64,000 bases of DNA from Anas platyrhynchos (taxonomy: Eukaryota; Chordata; Aves; Anseriformes; Anatidae). Of the stretch, positions 13,401 to 26,503 are shown piece by piece. The DNA lies in contig NC_092588.1 in assembly GCF_047663525.1 (NCBI RefSeq), forward strand, positions 108,953,001 through 109,017,000, given 5' to 3'. The stretch's first letter is position 1; the number at the start of each line of letters is the position of its first letter. The translations under genes and the position numbers were made by a program. Below the pieces are notes generated by a model. That model had not been told where the DNA came from, did no database searches, and was given only the letters and a program-made list of their open reading frames with translations.

Positions 13401-14663
13401 TCAGAACATGAAGAGTAAGAATGACTCAGTGTGGGGACACAATAGCAGAAAAAAACAGTTACAATTACTGTCAAGGAAGAGATCAACAAGATAGAAGTAG
13501 AGGATGATAAGCCATAAGGCAACCCAGAAAATCCATTTCACACTCAGGGGGACAAGTTGAAGAACAAGTAAATATTTCTGCTTTTAAAGAAGACTTTGCA
13601 GCAAAGCCCTGGCCAGTCTGCAACAGGATGAATATAAAAATGCTGAAAAAAATTATTAAAATAAACATAGAAGGTCACTCAATCAGAAAAATACAGAAGC
13701 TGTTAAGCCATAAGCCAAGAGAAATACCCTCTTCTTTAAGTAAAAGATTTAGTGGGAAAAGGGAAAAAATCTAACTTGGTAGCTAGCCATTTTAAAAGTG
13801 AATGGCAATACAAAACATCAAGATGCTTGGCCTTAAAAAGAAGACTTTACAACACAATCATTGGCATTCAGCAGAAGGAAAAAAAAATATTTGACACTGT
13901 ACGGTCATAAATAAATTGCTGAGACATCAGCTAAGGTGAAGGCCTTTTGAAGGATAAGGCTGAAGGCTATAGTCTAGGTACAACAAAATAGGGATTAAAA
14001 AAAAAAAAAAAAAGAATTTCCTAGAATACAGACCAATGAATGATTAGTGAAGCAAAGGCCATGGAGGCATAAACTGGAACCTTTCACATGACTTGCAAAC
14101 TTGGAGAGAGATGCCAAAGGATATATAAGAATGAACAAGGAGAACACGGATTGAATTCTTTGCAGACCAATATGCTTTGACAACTTTGATGTCTCTTTTG
14201 CGTTCTCCTTGAAACGTCCCATCTCCAATTTGTGTCCTTACCTTAACCCACGCTGACATCTGTCAGCTGGGTTGTCAAAGCAATTTAAGCTAACCAGTAT
14301 AACCTCACTTGGTAATCATGCTCAGTTTTCAGGATGCTAGTTTTCCATGTTTATTGGGTATTCCCCACACACAAGCATAGCTCTTCACATATAACATTCA
14401 TATGTCACTCTTACTGCCCTGTACTTGATACTTCAAAACATATTTCCAGGAAGCAGAGCCACAAGTGAACAATCCAGACTCCCAGTGGAATAAAGTGCCA
14501 CACTCTGCTCCTGTCAACAGATAGTGACTTCTCTCTAGAATCTAGAGAACAAATTAAAATGCTTTAAATTTGAAATATCTATAAAGATGGCTGGATCATC
14601 AAGGCATACCCTAAAACCTGTATTTCTGAAGCTTAATTAAAGGTAAGCACCTGAAGCAAACAG

Positions 14664-14672
14664 ACACACACA

Positions 14673-14707
<35 letters not shown>

Positions 14708-14708
14708 A
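14664..14708 (+). repeat. (AC)n microsatellite joined to poly(A)
   Basis: About 11 AC units run directly into 23 A. Confidence 0.97.
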
Positions 14709-15925
14709 GCTTTTCTAATTTATGTGGAAGTCACAGAAAGGCAGATATTTTGCCTTACACAGTATGTAGGTTTGCACAAAAAGAACTACAGGATAAAATT
14801 ACTCTCAAAATGTATGTCTAAAGCAAGTTTGCTGGCTTCAGTAATTGGCAGACCCTATAAATTGTATTCTACTGCTGATACCTCGAATTTAAGATACAAG
14901 CCACTGTGAGACTTACAGACATAAGAACATAGTGTAGAAGAGGGGGCTAGTGTTCTAGCAGAATAAAAGTATCTAATATGCAACCTCAAATATTAATAGT
15001 ATCAAATATTAATAGCCCAGGTAATGCCATATAGCAAATCAGCATTCAGAAGCCTCCCTTAATCAAAACCGTAGACAGTGAAATATTTTTGATTGTGTAA
15101 GTGAGCTTCTCGTTTTTTTCTTTAAAAGCAGTATAAATATTTTTCATCTGAAATTTCTTTGGACTCTTGGACTGGTTAAGAATCCTCCTCAAGTCCCAGA
15201 TGCTTTCTTTTCAACCACTATAATGCAACATGGTAATGTTGCCTGGGCAACATTTTTGAGCTTTCCATGGAATATGAGTAACTGTCAGTCTACCTATTTC
15301 AGTGGGACGATTCTGCAAATGAGCCTGTGAATTGCCTACCTTCACTCAAATAAATAGTCTCAGTGAAGACCTGTAACACAGGAACATATGTTTTTATTTC
15401 TTTTTTTTGAACCGTACACAGTAAGTACACTTCCTACAATCACCATATTTACTTGCCTCAAGTCTTTTGAAAAAAAGGCAAAGCTGTGCTGAAACATAGC
15501 TTTTACAACTACATTCAAAGAACTGCTGCTGTAATCCAAGTGTCTCCCATATTCTTCTTCACTGTTTCTTGCATATCCAAGTTCCTTATGTGTTCTTGTG
15601 GTGCACAGAAACAGGGCAGTCCCTTAACACGTCAGTCTCAGATGAACTTGTCAAGGTAGCAGATCACAGTAGCATTCTTCCCCACTCACTCTCCTCTGCA
15701 AAGAAACCAAACTAGGTCTTGCTCTTGTTTCCTACAGTAACAGGAAAGGGTTTAACATAAGCAGCATTTCTTAAGATGGAGTGTCCCATTCGCTTCTTGG
15801 TTCAAACATTCAGATCACTCATCTCTCAGGTATGTGTCTATCTCCAGAATGAGAGGGTGTCTAATTTTATGAGCCCATGCTCTGGATCCAGAGTTAATCA
15901 GTGGGCATAAGGCAAAATCACATTT

Positions 15926-15956
15926 TAATAAATAAATAAGTAAATAAATAAATAAA
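15926..15956 (+). repeat. (AAAT)n microsatellite
   Basis: Seven AAAT-type units with one G substitution. Confidence 0.93.
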
Positions 15957-17116
15957 GTCCTAAACACTAATTATCCTCTCACTTGAATCAAGGAAAAAAA
16001 TCATCATTGATTTCACTGCGTTGATGCCAGATTACACCCTTTCAGTCAGCTATCTGCCTCCAATATCCGGAACTCTGCCAATCACAATTGATAGCATCTC
16101 TACAAAGTTGTAAGGATGCAGAGACTTTCTTGCTGATTTTCAGATAGACCTTCGCAATGTACACAGACAATCTGTTATTCTTGGATTCAGCCAACTGAGC
16201 TCTCCGATATTGCTGAGGTATTGTATTGTTACCAGCAGGAGCAGGGCTAGGGCCTGGGAAAGAGATTTTTGGATTCTACCAAATTTATGAGTTTTGCAAA
16301 AACACCTTCAGAAATATTCTTATAGCTTCATATTTGACTTCCATAATCTAAATTTGGAATAAACTGGAATAACAGAATATCTACAAAGTTACTATATGCT
16401 AAATATTATGCTGACAACCACAACGTCTCCCTAGCTAACTTTCTCGAAATATCTAGTATAACACAGAATGATACACATTTCAAAACTTAAGTAAGCCTCA
16501 AATCAGTTACAAGAGACATGTATTCCTAATGTTTATCAGCTAAAATGAAACAAAGATCTTCTATATATGGCTTTTTAAGTATACGGATTACAGAATGAGG
16601 CAGCGTTTCATACACCAAATACTGCCAAAATTAAAGGAACAATTTTTAGAAACACTGTAAAACAAAATCTAACAGCTTTAATGCTGAAAGAGCCAGGGGC
16701 TCTTCAGTTAAAAAATTTTCCATGTAGCAACAGATTAAGCTGTGCTACAGTATTAAGAAAAGTATGCTTTGCAAAACAGTATTTTATTAAGTTTATTCCT
16801 TATCTCCCTTTTTATTTAATTAAATGCTGGAATATCTAAAATGCTGTATCTTTCTCTTTAAAATGCCCATTATTCTGCTATTATAGTACTGAGGACTCCC
16901 ATCTGACCATAAAGGTCAAAACTCTACAGTTTTTGCACAACTACTGCTCCGATAAACCTTTGACGGAATAAAACTTCAGCTGGGGTGAGAAAAGCAAAAT
17001 CCATCCCAGGAAGTAATATAAATTAAAATAGAACTCATTTAAAGAGACAAACAGAGAAGGGAATCACAAAGGTGCTTAAAACATTGGTTTGCCCTTCACT
17101 GTGTTTGGTGAACTGA

Positions 17117-17215
17117 GTTGCAGAGGTTTTTAATGAGGATTAATGACCAGCTGGGGTTAATGGCCCTCGGCTGCACCTCAGGTCATTAACTCCTCCCTAC
17201 CAGTTATTAATCCCC
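17117..17215. promoter_or_regulatory. Candidate homeodomain-rich regulatory element
   Basis: About 100 bp holds four to five TAAT/TTAA homeodomain cores. These include GGATTA (17137-17142) and its inverted partner TAATCC (17208-17213), both of the K50 (OTX/PITX) type. There is also a nuclear-receptor half-site AGGTCA (17180-17185). Motifs are seen directly; enhancer function and conservation are inferred. Confidence 0.35.
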
Positions 17216-18921
17216 AGGAAATACCCTGCACCTCTCTCTTTATTGCTTAATCATAAGTAGCAAGAGATGATCAACCAGTCAAGATCCTGGCATGGTGTGA
17301 ATACTCCTGGTCCTGTCTCTTCACACAGCATGTCTTATGGCTTAGAACAAACTATTCAGAAATTATACACTGAGGTCACAAAAGGATGAAGAAATGCATG
17401 TAAACAGAAACCATAAATGTTTTGTCTGGTGACTGCATTTCATATTTCTTCTTACAATACACACATAATATTTATAGCTTGTATACTTTATGAAATTATA
17501 CAAATCTGTTTGCAATTCCACTGCTGTTAAACTCATGGGGACTCTTTTCTTTGCAGTTCTAGAGCATACAATGGGGCTTATATTCTTATTACTGCTGCTT
17601 TTACAGTGGGAAAGTACCAAGGAGATGTTACAGCATGTAGCCTGAGAAGGAAAAGCACCAGGGTCAACCTAGTACACTGCAACCAAGTTTCAGAGGCATA
17701 CAAGAATCATAGGATCACGTGGCTATAACAACATGCTTGCCATTAGTAGGAGCAGAGTTCAAGGGAGAGTGTCAACCCCTAGTCTTGTATTTTCCCCCAC
17801 CCTGCGAAACAGCTGGTGCAGTCCCAACCTCAAGCTCGTATTAGCAGAGGATGATCAAAGTTTGTGCATGGAGTTCACAAAAGAGTAAAAATACAACTTC
17901 TATGTTTAATTTTGTTACAGCAAAAAGATAGTTCTGGAAACCTGTTTTGCTGAAGATAGGAAGTGACATTTGTATGATAGCATCTTATGGACAAAAATAA
18001 ATTCATCTTTCTTGAGTATCTCCACCCTAGAACCAGAATTTCTAAGAACATGACCATCAATCAGGATATACCTAACTACAGCTAACACTAACTCATATCT
18101 ACTGTGCTCACCCACTCTGCAAGATGACATACAAATATACTAATAAACAATCTGAAGTCATCTATCTCAACTGCATCTTCAGTGAATAACTCTGTCCTCT
18201 TGCAGTGTCATTTTATATCAGTCTCACAGAAGCAGCAAAAAGGGATTACTTTTCTATTTCATTCTTTCCCTTTCCAGTGTATTTGGACTGCCCATGTCAT
18301 ATTTGTGGGGCATTGATATTTTTTAATGGATCAATAAATAATGTCTACATGTCTTTGCAAAAAACTCTTATAGGTAAGAGAAATATTAACTTCCAGCCCC
18401 AGAACAACCCAATTTATTTCAATTGGAATATCAGTATGAATATATGCTTGAAAAAATGTAGTCTTGAGGGGACAGTTCCTCACTCTCCAAAGGCTACCAG
18501 AGGTTGATTACTATTATTCCCTTCAAAAGGAATAAAATCACATTGAACTTCAGATCAAAATATAGATCCTTTCAGGTCACATTTCCCAATGATCCATGGT
18601 GATATAAATTAAATCAATTACATCTTTTATTTGTACACAAATTACAAGTTAAATGGATGTTCTGCTGCCCTACTTAAATGTAATTATCTATGAACACACA
18701 CAACACTTTTTGTGCTCCTTCCTCTGACAATGTCATATTTTTTCTTAGTTACAGGCTGGGTTTTGAACATTCAGTAGAATAACCCCTATTTAGATGTAAA
18801 ACCAGCAAGAGCTGGGTGCCGTCAAAATTAGAAGAATCAAGAAAAGGGCTGTAAAAAGAGGTAGTATATTTGATTTCAGAACAGCTTGTTTAAGTCCTTA
18901 AACCACCTCAGCTGCAACATT

Positions 18922-18955
18922 TTCATTAACTTCAATAGGTTTTGGATCAGGATCG
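18922..18955. repeat. Relic of an ancient palindromic amniote repeat
   Basis: CATTAACTTCAATAGG followed by TTTTGGATCAGG matches one arm of a palindromic interspersed repeat I recall from reptile and bird genomes (CATTGACTTCAATGGG...GGATCAGG). No formal family name is claimed. Confidence 0.5.
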
Positions 18956-19146
18956 GAGTTGGAATGGAAGTTGATGATAATAATAGGAGTATACTGACTG
19001 ATGCCAGTAGGCTTTAAATTGGCCCATTATTATGAAAGCTCTTTACAAGAATAAGTAATCCACAGTGTGCTATATACACTACCTCTGTACTCAGAATAAT
19101 GTGGCTAGTGTGGCTTATTGACTCACTGTTTTTACCATTTGCACAG

Positions 19147-19159
19147 CCACTAGGTGTCA
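19147..19159 (+). promoter_or_regulatory. Possible CTCF-type site
   Basis: CCACTAGGTGTCA differs from the CTCF core at one position. It points the same way as the site near 55.96 kb. Confidence 0.2.
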
Positions 19160-19165
19160 AGGTGA

Positions 19166-19217
19166 TTTTTCTTTCTTTTTCTTTTCTTTTTTTTTTCCTT
19201 TTTTTTTTTTTTTTTAA
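19166..19217 (+). repeat. Pyrimidine/T-rich low-complexity tract
   Basis: TTTTC units lead into runs of T up to 17 long. A second A/AAAT run follows at 19273-19294. Confidence 0.93.
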
Positions 19218-19528
19218 CAAAGTTAAAATCTTTTTAAACTTGAAAATCTTTGGATTTCATGGGTCTTATTTCAAAAAAAAAAATAAATAAATAAAAGTGG
19301 GACCTCCTTCCTCCTACACTAGTTTCTGTTAACCTATGAGCCAAGCTTAACCTGATGAAACATCTTTACATCAACTACTCACATTTTACAGAAGTTTTTT
19401 CCCTAATTAATTTAATCATATACATCAATCATATTTATTAAATTTTGTTAACTATTAGGTACGTTCTGGCACATAAGATTTTAAAGATTTTTTTAATGTC
19501 ATATCTATATATAGTAGATAATTGCATA

Positions 19529-19616
19529 CAATCATAGAATCATTTAGGTTGGAAAAGACCTCTAAGATCATCCAGTCCAACCTTTAACCTGGCACTGCCA
19601 AGTCCGCCATTAGACC
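19529..19616 (-). mobile_element. Short 5'-truncated CR1 3' end
   Basis: It starts with the diagnostic antisense CR1 terminus ATCATAGAATCATTTAGG, followed by the typical GGTTGGAAAAGACCTCTAAG stretch. It ends after about 90 bp, as in severely 5'-truncated insertions. Confidence 0.93.
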
Positions 19617-22094
19617 ATATTTATATTCATTAAAGTTATTCATTTAATTCCTTTGTCTGGCTGTAGGAGAGAGCTATGAATACATGTTTCAGTTCACTTT
19701 AATACTAAAAGCATATATTGCAAGCAGCAACAAGTGTACATTTATAAGGATCACTTGTGAAATGTTCTGGGTGTGTAATGCCAGATTCTGAATCCTTCTG
19801 TTCCTACATAATAGACTTGCAGAATATAAGACTCCTACCCAGCTATCACATTTGCCTCTTTGGATGGAAACTAAATAAGCATTTATATGTACCTTAGCAG
19901 TTTTACTATGTTTTCTGTAACATATGTTTCTACTCAACAGATCATCAGAATGGGCTTCTTCAGAAATCAGTGACCATAAGTTCTTGGTTTATGTTATTTA
20001 ATAGCTGCTCACAATGATCTCTCCTTCTGTCCTTAAAGGACATAAATACATCATCAAAGGAGTGCTACTTAGTAACAGCTATAAGATAAACAAGTTTGTT
20101 TTCTTATCATTATAATGATCATACACAGGTGTTTGTTCATGCAGATATATATCAAATATGTAATAGATGTCGATCACGATGATATTGTGTATGGTCTTTC
20201 AGAAGCCTCTCAGGGCGAGTTGGTCACTAGCACTCCTGACAAACCAGCCAACCTAGGAGTTTGAGTTAGCACCTGAGAGAGAACAAGTTTTAGGTGATCA
20301 TCAAGACTCTTTCTAGTTCATGGAAAAAGATGAACATGTGGATAACTCAGCCACGGAAGATCTTTGGACAAGAGTCTGTATATTTGGGAATGCTTCCTAA
20401 GTCCAAGTTTCAGATGATGTCTTATCCCATGTTTCAACTCTGTATCAGCTCAATATCAGGTATGCACAATATTTTCTTCTCCCTCTGCCCAGATCACTAC
20501 CAAAAGGAAACCCATCTCTCTTGGCCAGAGAAGCACCACACTATGCTCCAACTAGATCCCTAATTTGGCTAAATCAATCTTATGACTTAATATTCACCAT
20601 ATATTCAGAGGTCAGACAGATGCAGCCATTCTCCTTAAAAGCACAGCCTATAGATAACACATTTATAAATTAGATCTCATAGACAAATGCTTGCAACTGG
20701 TTGAGATGAATCCAGTCTTGCTAGGTATTTATTAATACATTTGCTTATTTATAGAAGAGATTGAGACATCCTCATCACTAATTCTCTGAAATACACACCC
20801 TAACTTCAATATAGTCTCTTTTCAATCATTCTAGAGATGATAGTGACAAAACAGAACAAAATACAACAATAATACAAAGCAGCACTATAAACAAGATGAA
20901 TTTCCAACCACAAAACTTGCATACATTTTTAAGACTACAAATACAGATCTCTATTCAATTCTTTAGAACCCAGCTTGCATTTTGAACATAAATTTGCTTT
21001 GCCTTACTCATGGGGAGAAGGAAGAAATCTAATCAAATTCTACTGAGTGTTTTCTCTGCTATAATTTAGTGGTAAAACTGGCAGGCTGCCTAACCATGTC
21101 AAAAAGGGATACATTTGAAATGCTGTAACTATAAAATAACAAGGAAGCTTTTAGCCACATTCATGTAGTGGAGACTATGAAAATGTTTACTTGTAATGTG
21201 GTTAGCATATGAAAAGATTAATCTAACAGGAAAATACGTTTTAAAGTTGTGAAATTGTCTTGCTTGATGTATAAATATTTTATGTAAATAAAAGCGGATT
21301 TGAGATTCATATAACATTTATATATTTTTAAAACTAAAGGCGTAGCACTGACTCTGCAAAACATTTTTCAGTAATACTCTCACTCTGCTATCTACACTAA
21401 CGCCTTTATTTGTTTATATTAGCTTCTACCCTAATGAAGATGGCGCCGGTGGTTCTGTCTGGATAAGCTGCTGACAGGACACCATCAGCTTCGATGGAAG
21501 GCATCGCTGAGAGAGAGACAGCATTTTTTCAGCTCAGTGGCTCTGATTGCAGGCTATGGAGAAAAAAAAAAAAATGATGCCAATGGCTGGAATAAGGAAA
21601 GGTGATTTTCTTCAGGACTGTGACCAGAGAAGTTTGAGAAAATTGGGGTGTCTCACACAGGGATGTTCTCCTACATTCTCTGAATATCTGAGCTCATGTC
21701 CCCAAGTGGTTTTCCTTACTACCACTTCCTTCATTAAAACCATCACTGAAACATAGAAGTCAGTTTACATTCTTGAAGATTTGGAGCCTGCTTCTAAATT
21801 ACATATCAGAGAGGGGGCAAAGGGCCCCCCTTTTCATTTTCATGAATGAAAAGTCAGACGTTCATTTTCAGTTCTGATCACAGTTAAGTGGAGCTTGCCT
21901 TTATTATTTTTTATTATTTGGATCATTGGTCCCATTCAAGAAGCAAAATGGAATAGCCTTGCAAAGACTAATGGCCAGGTGACAATACCAAATCGTTTTC
22001 TTAAGATGCAGATAGCTGCTACCACAAACACTACTTCTGTAGTGTAAGGATGGAACTACCTTTGTGGAAGAACTGACATTTTCTACCAAATTTC

Positions 22095-22400
22095 ACATAA
22101 TCACAGAATGGTCGAGGTTGGCAGGGATCTCTGAAGACCATCTAGTCCAACCCCTCTGCCAAGCAGGATCACTCAGCGCACATTGCTCAGGATGGCATCC
22201 AGGCAAGTTTTGAAAATCAACAGAGAAGAGACTCCACAACCTCTCTGGGCAACCTGTTCCAGTACTCTGTCCCCTCAGAGGAAAGAAGCAGCACCTCAAA
22301 TTCAGCCGGAACCTCTTGTGCTTCAGTTTGTGCCTGTTGCCTCTCATCCTGTCACTGGGCACAACTGAAAAGAGACTGGCTCCATCATTTCAAAGCATTT
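22095..22400 (-). mobile_element. 5'-truncated CR1 3' end, about 300 bp
   Basis: The antisense CR1 3' terminus (ATCACAGAATGGTCGAGGTT) leads into the conserved 3'-UTR region. Its minus-strand translation shows the familiar GCPERLWSLF...FQNLPGCHPE string. The 89-codon open frame here is part of the element and not a host gene. Confidence 0.95.
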
Positions 22401-23283
22401 TCAAAAGCTGTGGCAGAAGACGAATGTCTGAGTCAAGACCCAAGGCAAAGATGAATGCATTTACTGCTTCAGTTGCACAAATTCACAAGTTCATAGAGAA
22501 CAGAAGTGTATTCATTAAAGAATCTACAAAATGACACTTATCTTTGTATGCCAGGTAGCATTTAAAATTCAACTGAAGAACAAAATAGCCTATATCTGGG
22601 TATTAGGGACTGTGATGAGTTACTGCATCTCAAATTATAATTATGATAATGGAAATTATTATTAAAATAACAAAAACTGTAGTGATCCATACAGCTGCTT
22701 GATATGTTTGTGTATTTCAGAGACTCACTAACTTTGCATCTCAATGTAAATTATTTCTCTGTTGTTAAATAAATATAAATAAAACTGAAAGAGATAAATA
22801 CAATGAAGTATATGGATTTGTGTCACCAAGTTAATTAAATCAAAGGTCTTACATTTAAGTCAAAAAATATTCTTCTGAATGGCTGCATAGCCAAGTTCAC
22901 ACAGTGCAATTCTGTGGATCATTCTGCCGTTGTAAATGCTTGTAGATTTTTAGGGCAGGGAGAAGGCTGGGAGAGGTGTGATGGTAATACGTAAGGCAAA
23001 CAGGATGATTCAAGCACATTTACAAACCTAAGCTTGAACAAAGTCTTGACCTCTCTCCAAATGCACAATCAGAAGTACTCTGTATAATTTTTATTATTGT
23101 TATTTATATGTTTCTAAGCCAGTACTGAATTCCAGTGGGATACCTCTGAAAATCAGACAATGACCTGCCATGTGACTCTGATAGTCTCTCTTAAGCAATA
23201 AGAAAAGCAAGGGGACCAGCTCAGATACAGAAAATGTACTCTGAGAAAGAAGAAGATATACATCCAGCAAACAGCATGCAGTA

Positions 23284-23312
23284 AAAAATAAAAATAAATA
23301 ATAATAATAAAA
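23284..23312 (+). repeat. A-rich (AAT)n tract
   Basis: AAAT and AAT units. Confidence 0.9.
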
Positions 23313-26300
23313 TCCTTTAAAGATTCCTACAGTAATTTCACCAAAATGCACAGTGTGTATAAAATACATGCTCGTGGAGTGGAGCATAACACTTGAAGCA
23401 GCAAGAGATTAGCACCAATACTTTCACACGTTATACATCATCTGAGGCAAGGGGGAGGGGAAACAACCACCTAAACAAATAACCCAATTCCCATGTACAG
23501 ATCTATATCAGTCAAACCAAAGATTGTTTCATTATTAATCATAGAGTAAAAGAATATAAAATGAAGTAGAGTTCTTTCTTTTAAATACCAAATGCATTGA
23601 AGCAGCAGTCATTTATTTTTATGTCATTATTTCTTTTGATACTATGCAAAATACCTCCATTTCTAAATGCTGGTTTTCTAAAAACATAACCATTAGGATA
23701 GTTGTTACATATTTAATTTCATGCTCCACTCAGCATAAAGCAGTTGAGAGACTGCCAGCCAGAGCAAATTAAGTAACCGGTTAGATAATTTCCTGCTTAA
23801 TTGAAAGCAGGTAGTTTTTAAAAGTAATAATTGATTTTGTTTCTAATGAGTGTGTAGCTATTCCTTCCTTTTTCTACTCCTGTTATTAAACAAGATTGCA
23901 CTAAACTGTTGTACACAGTAATGACAGACACAGGAGGAAAAGAATTAGAGAATAATGTTTATTTAATATTTTAGGTTCCAGTTGCAATAAAAGAACGGGG
24001 GAATGGCATCTTGATATTGGTCCTCCATTTAAAGATCATCACTTCAAGACCTCATCCAGGTTGAAAGTTCTTACCTTCATGCTCTTCGGAGACAATAAAT
24101 GACCCAGAAATCTCAGCTTAGTTCAAAGCAAAGAAACATCAATCATCCTAGCAGACAGTAACTGACATCAGCAGAAAAAGTGGTCTGGAATCACTTCTGT
24201 CCTGTTGCTTTTGGGAATGGTCACTCCAAGAGAAAGCTGGAATGTCTAAGGACAACAGATAAAGAAATCTTTGACTGACACATTTATGATTGGAAAAGAG
24301 GACTTAATTCTCCACAACTGTCAAAACAGCAACTGTCACAAGCAGTTAATTCACTTTATATTTAAAAACAAAAGAATAATAGTTCTATTAAAATGCTTAA
24401 ACAAAATATTACATTGTCTGATCTAAAGAAAAAATTAAAATGACTGTGTCCATCTTTTTTCTTCCACTTCTTTGAAAATTAACAAAAAGAAAAGTACATT
24501 CTACATGCGTAGAAAATATTCTTCCAAGCTTTGTATTACAATCCAATGTTTTGACAAGTTAATATAAATAACAGTCAAACTCCAGTGTGATTCATTTTAT
24601 GCTCTATCCTCATAACTGTTGAGCACCTAGGACAACTTCCCTTCAATTTGTGCATATATATAAGCATCAATTCCCTAAAGTGAGTGATGCAAAAACAAGC
24701 CAGAGTCTAAAATCAGTAACACATCTGTATAAAAATCAGAAGCTATAGCACTGCGCCACACCCACCCAGTCAATTTATAACCACTACAGCATGTTGAACT
24801 AATTCTCCCAATGAAAAATCATTCCTGAGTTCAGGCTGGTAGGTATTTCCCATATTGCTGTTATTGATTAATGCCCTGAGACAATTAATATCTGCACTGG
24901 GTAAAGTAATCAAGAGTTCTGGAGCCTGTCAGTAGTTTGATCCATGCACTATCGAAAGTATTACATGCAATTATAAATATTTATATCTTATATTTAGTAT
25001 ACAAATCCTTAGTCTGAATTTACAGTTTTACATGCAAGGATTTGAAGAAAACCCTCTATCTACACAGAACAGAATAAAGAGGTATGCAAGGGAATCATAA
25101 GATTTGGGGATATCTTCTTGAGCTTGCTTTAAGAAAGTACAGTCACTGACATTTACTAGTATGCCAAACAACAAGAGGTTTTTTTTGCTTTATGCACTCT
25201 GTCAAGCCTCTAAAGGGGTTAATAAACTCAACGGCAACACCACATTTTGTTTTTCCTGAAAATCATGGTTGCTAACCATAATGAATTCTCCTTTTATTTA
25301 AAGGTCATCAATACAGTCCTTAGAGATTGACCATTCATACACAATGGCACTGAATGACACCCGTCTTCTTGATTAACACTCACCCACTTTTCACATGTGA
25401 CTACTTATGTAGGAATACAGGTTAACCATATTTGTAGACATCTAGGTATGCATCTCAATTTGTAATAGTGTGGTGTGAAATGGCTGGGGAAATAGGTTAA
25501 ATTTGAAACAGATATTTTATACAAAGAAGAAAACAAATGTGAACAAGCCATTCAGTTTTAGTCCAAGCAAGTACAAACAGCATATCATCAGGTACTACTC
25601 CTGTATTATAAACATTATAGGGGCAAAACAGATATAAAACTTCCAGAGCTTTTCAGCTCTGCATTCAGAGTGCTTCTCATACCTCACCACTTGCGAAGCT
25701 AGATGCTGTAGTTACTAGTAGTTAAAGTTTCCAGTTCTCAGAATAAAAGAAATGGAACCCATCACATAGTCTGTAAATCCTGACATGAAGCAGTGTATCT
25801 CACGTAGTGAAGTCACGCATTTCACACTGACTGATGTAGTTGCTGTTATAGTTACTGCTATAGTTGCTTTCAGTTCAGCAGCAGGATTAGAGCTGATTTA
25901 CCATTTCCCCTTCCAATATTTATAGCATCTCATAGTCCATCTTCTCAGAGGTCAAAGAGAACAACAATTAAAACTGCAAATTGTCAGGCTGTCCATCACA
26001 GATCTTAGGCCAGGGTCACTTACAGACCAAATTAGTACAAACAGAAATTGTGGGAAAGGAAGACAGTAAAAAGGAATAATTAGAAATATGATGTGGCTAT
26101 GGTTAAACTGGAGGTGGGAGAGGGGAAAATGTTTTACTGTTCAAATGAATACTTTATGAATGGTTACTCTAGTAAAAAGCTGTGATTCCTGAGGACACTG
26201 GAAAAGCTTCTGGGAGATATTTGCATGTGATTAACAAATAAACAAAGGAGTTCTTTCATTATAGTTATCCAAATAGAACTTAGCAGACATCCATCTGCTT

Positions 26301-26422
26301 AAAGTTATTAAGAATTTAGATCAAGTGATTTGGGCTTGTTGGACCTGTGCACAAAAGCTATATGATGATAAAAGGGTCAATCACATGAAAATAAATACTT
26401 TCAGTATGCTACCGTACCTTTA

Positions 26423-26503
26423 CTATATACATGTGTATATATACATGTATATATGCATATACATGCGTATATGCACACATGTACAGTGCACATTCATGTG
26501 TAT
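26423..26503. repeat. Alternating TA/TG/CA purine-pyrimidine tract
   Basis: About 80 bp of nearly continuous TATA, CATG and TGTA dinucleotide steps with many small palindromes (ATACATGTAT, ATATGCATAT). It is a degenerate microsatellite. Confidence 0.85.

Larger units (their letters stand above)
9881..17116. other. Non-coding, no gene recognised
   Basis: AT-rich unique sequence with the AC and AAAT microsatellites. No coding texture or splice-bounded open frames seen. Confidence 0.6.

Noticed and set aside
14664..14708. CRISPR-like or satellite array
   Set aside because: Simple AC and A repeats only. No spaced direct-repeat array exists anywhere in the window.
17700..17740. Possible CR1 3' end starting AATCATAGGATCA
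   Set aside because: Similarity stops after about 14 bases; the GGTTGGAAAAGACC block is missing.
22093..22368. Open frames of 89 and 61 codons
   Set aside because: Both lie inside a CR1 3' end.
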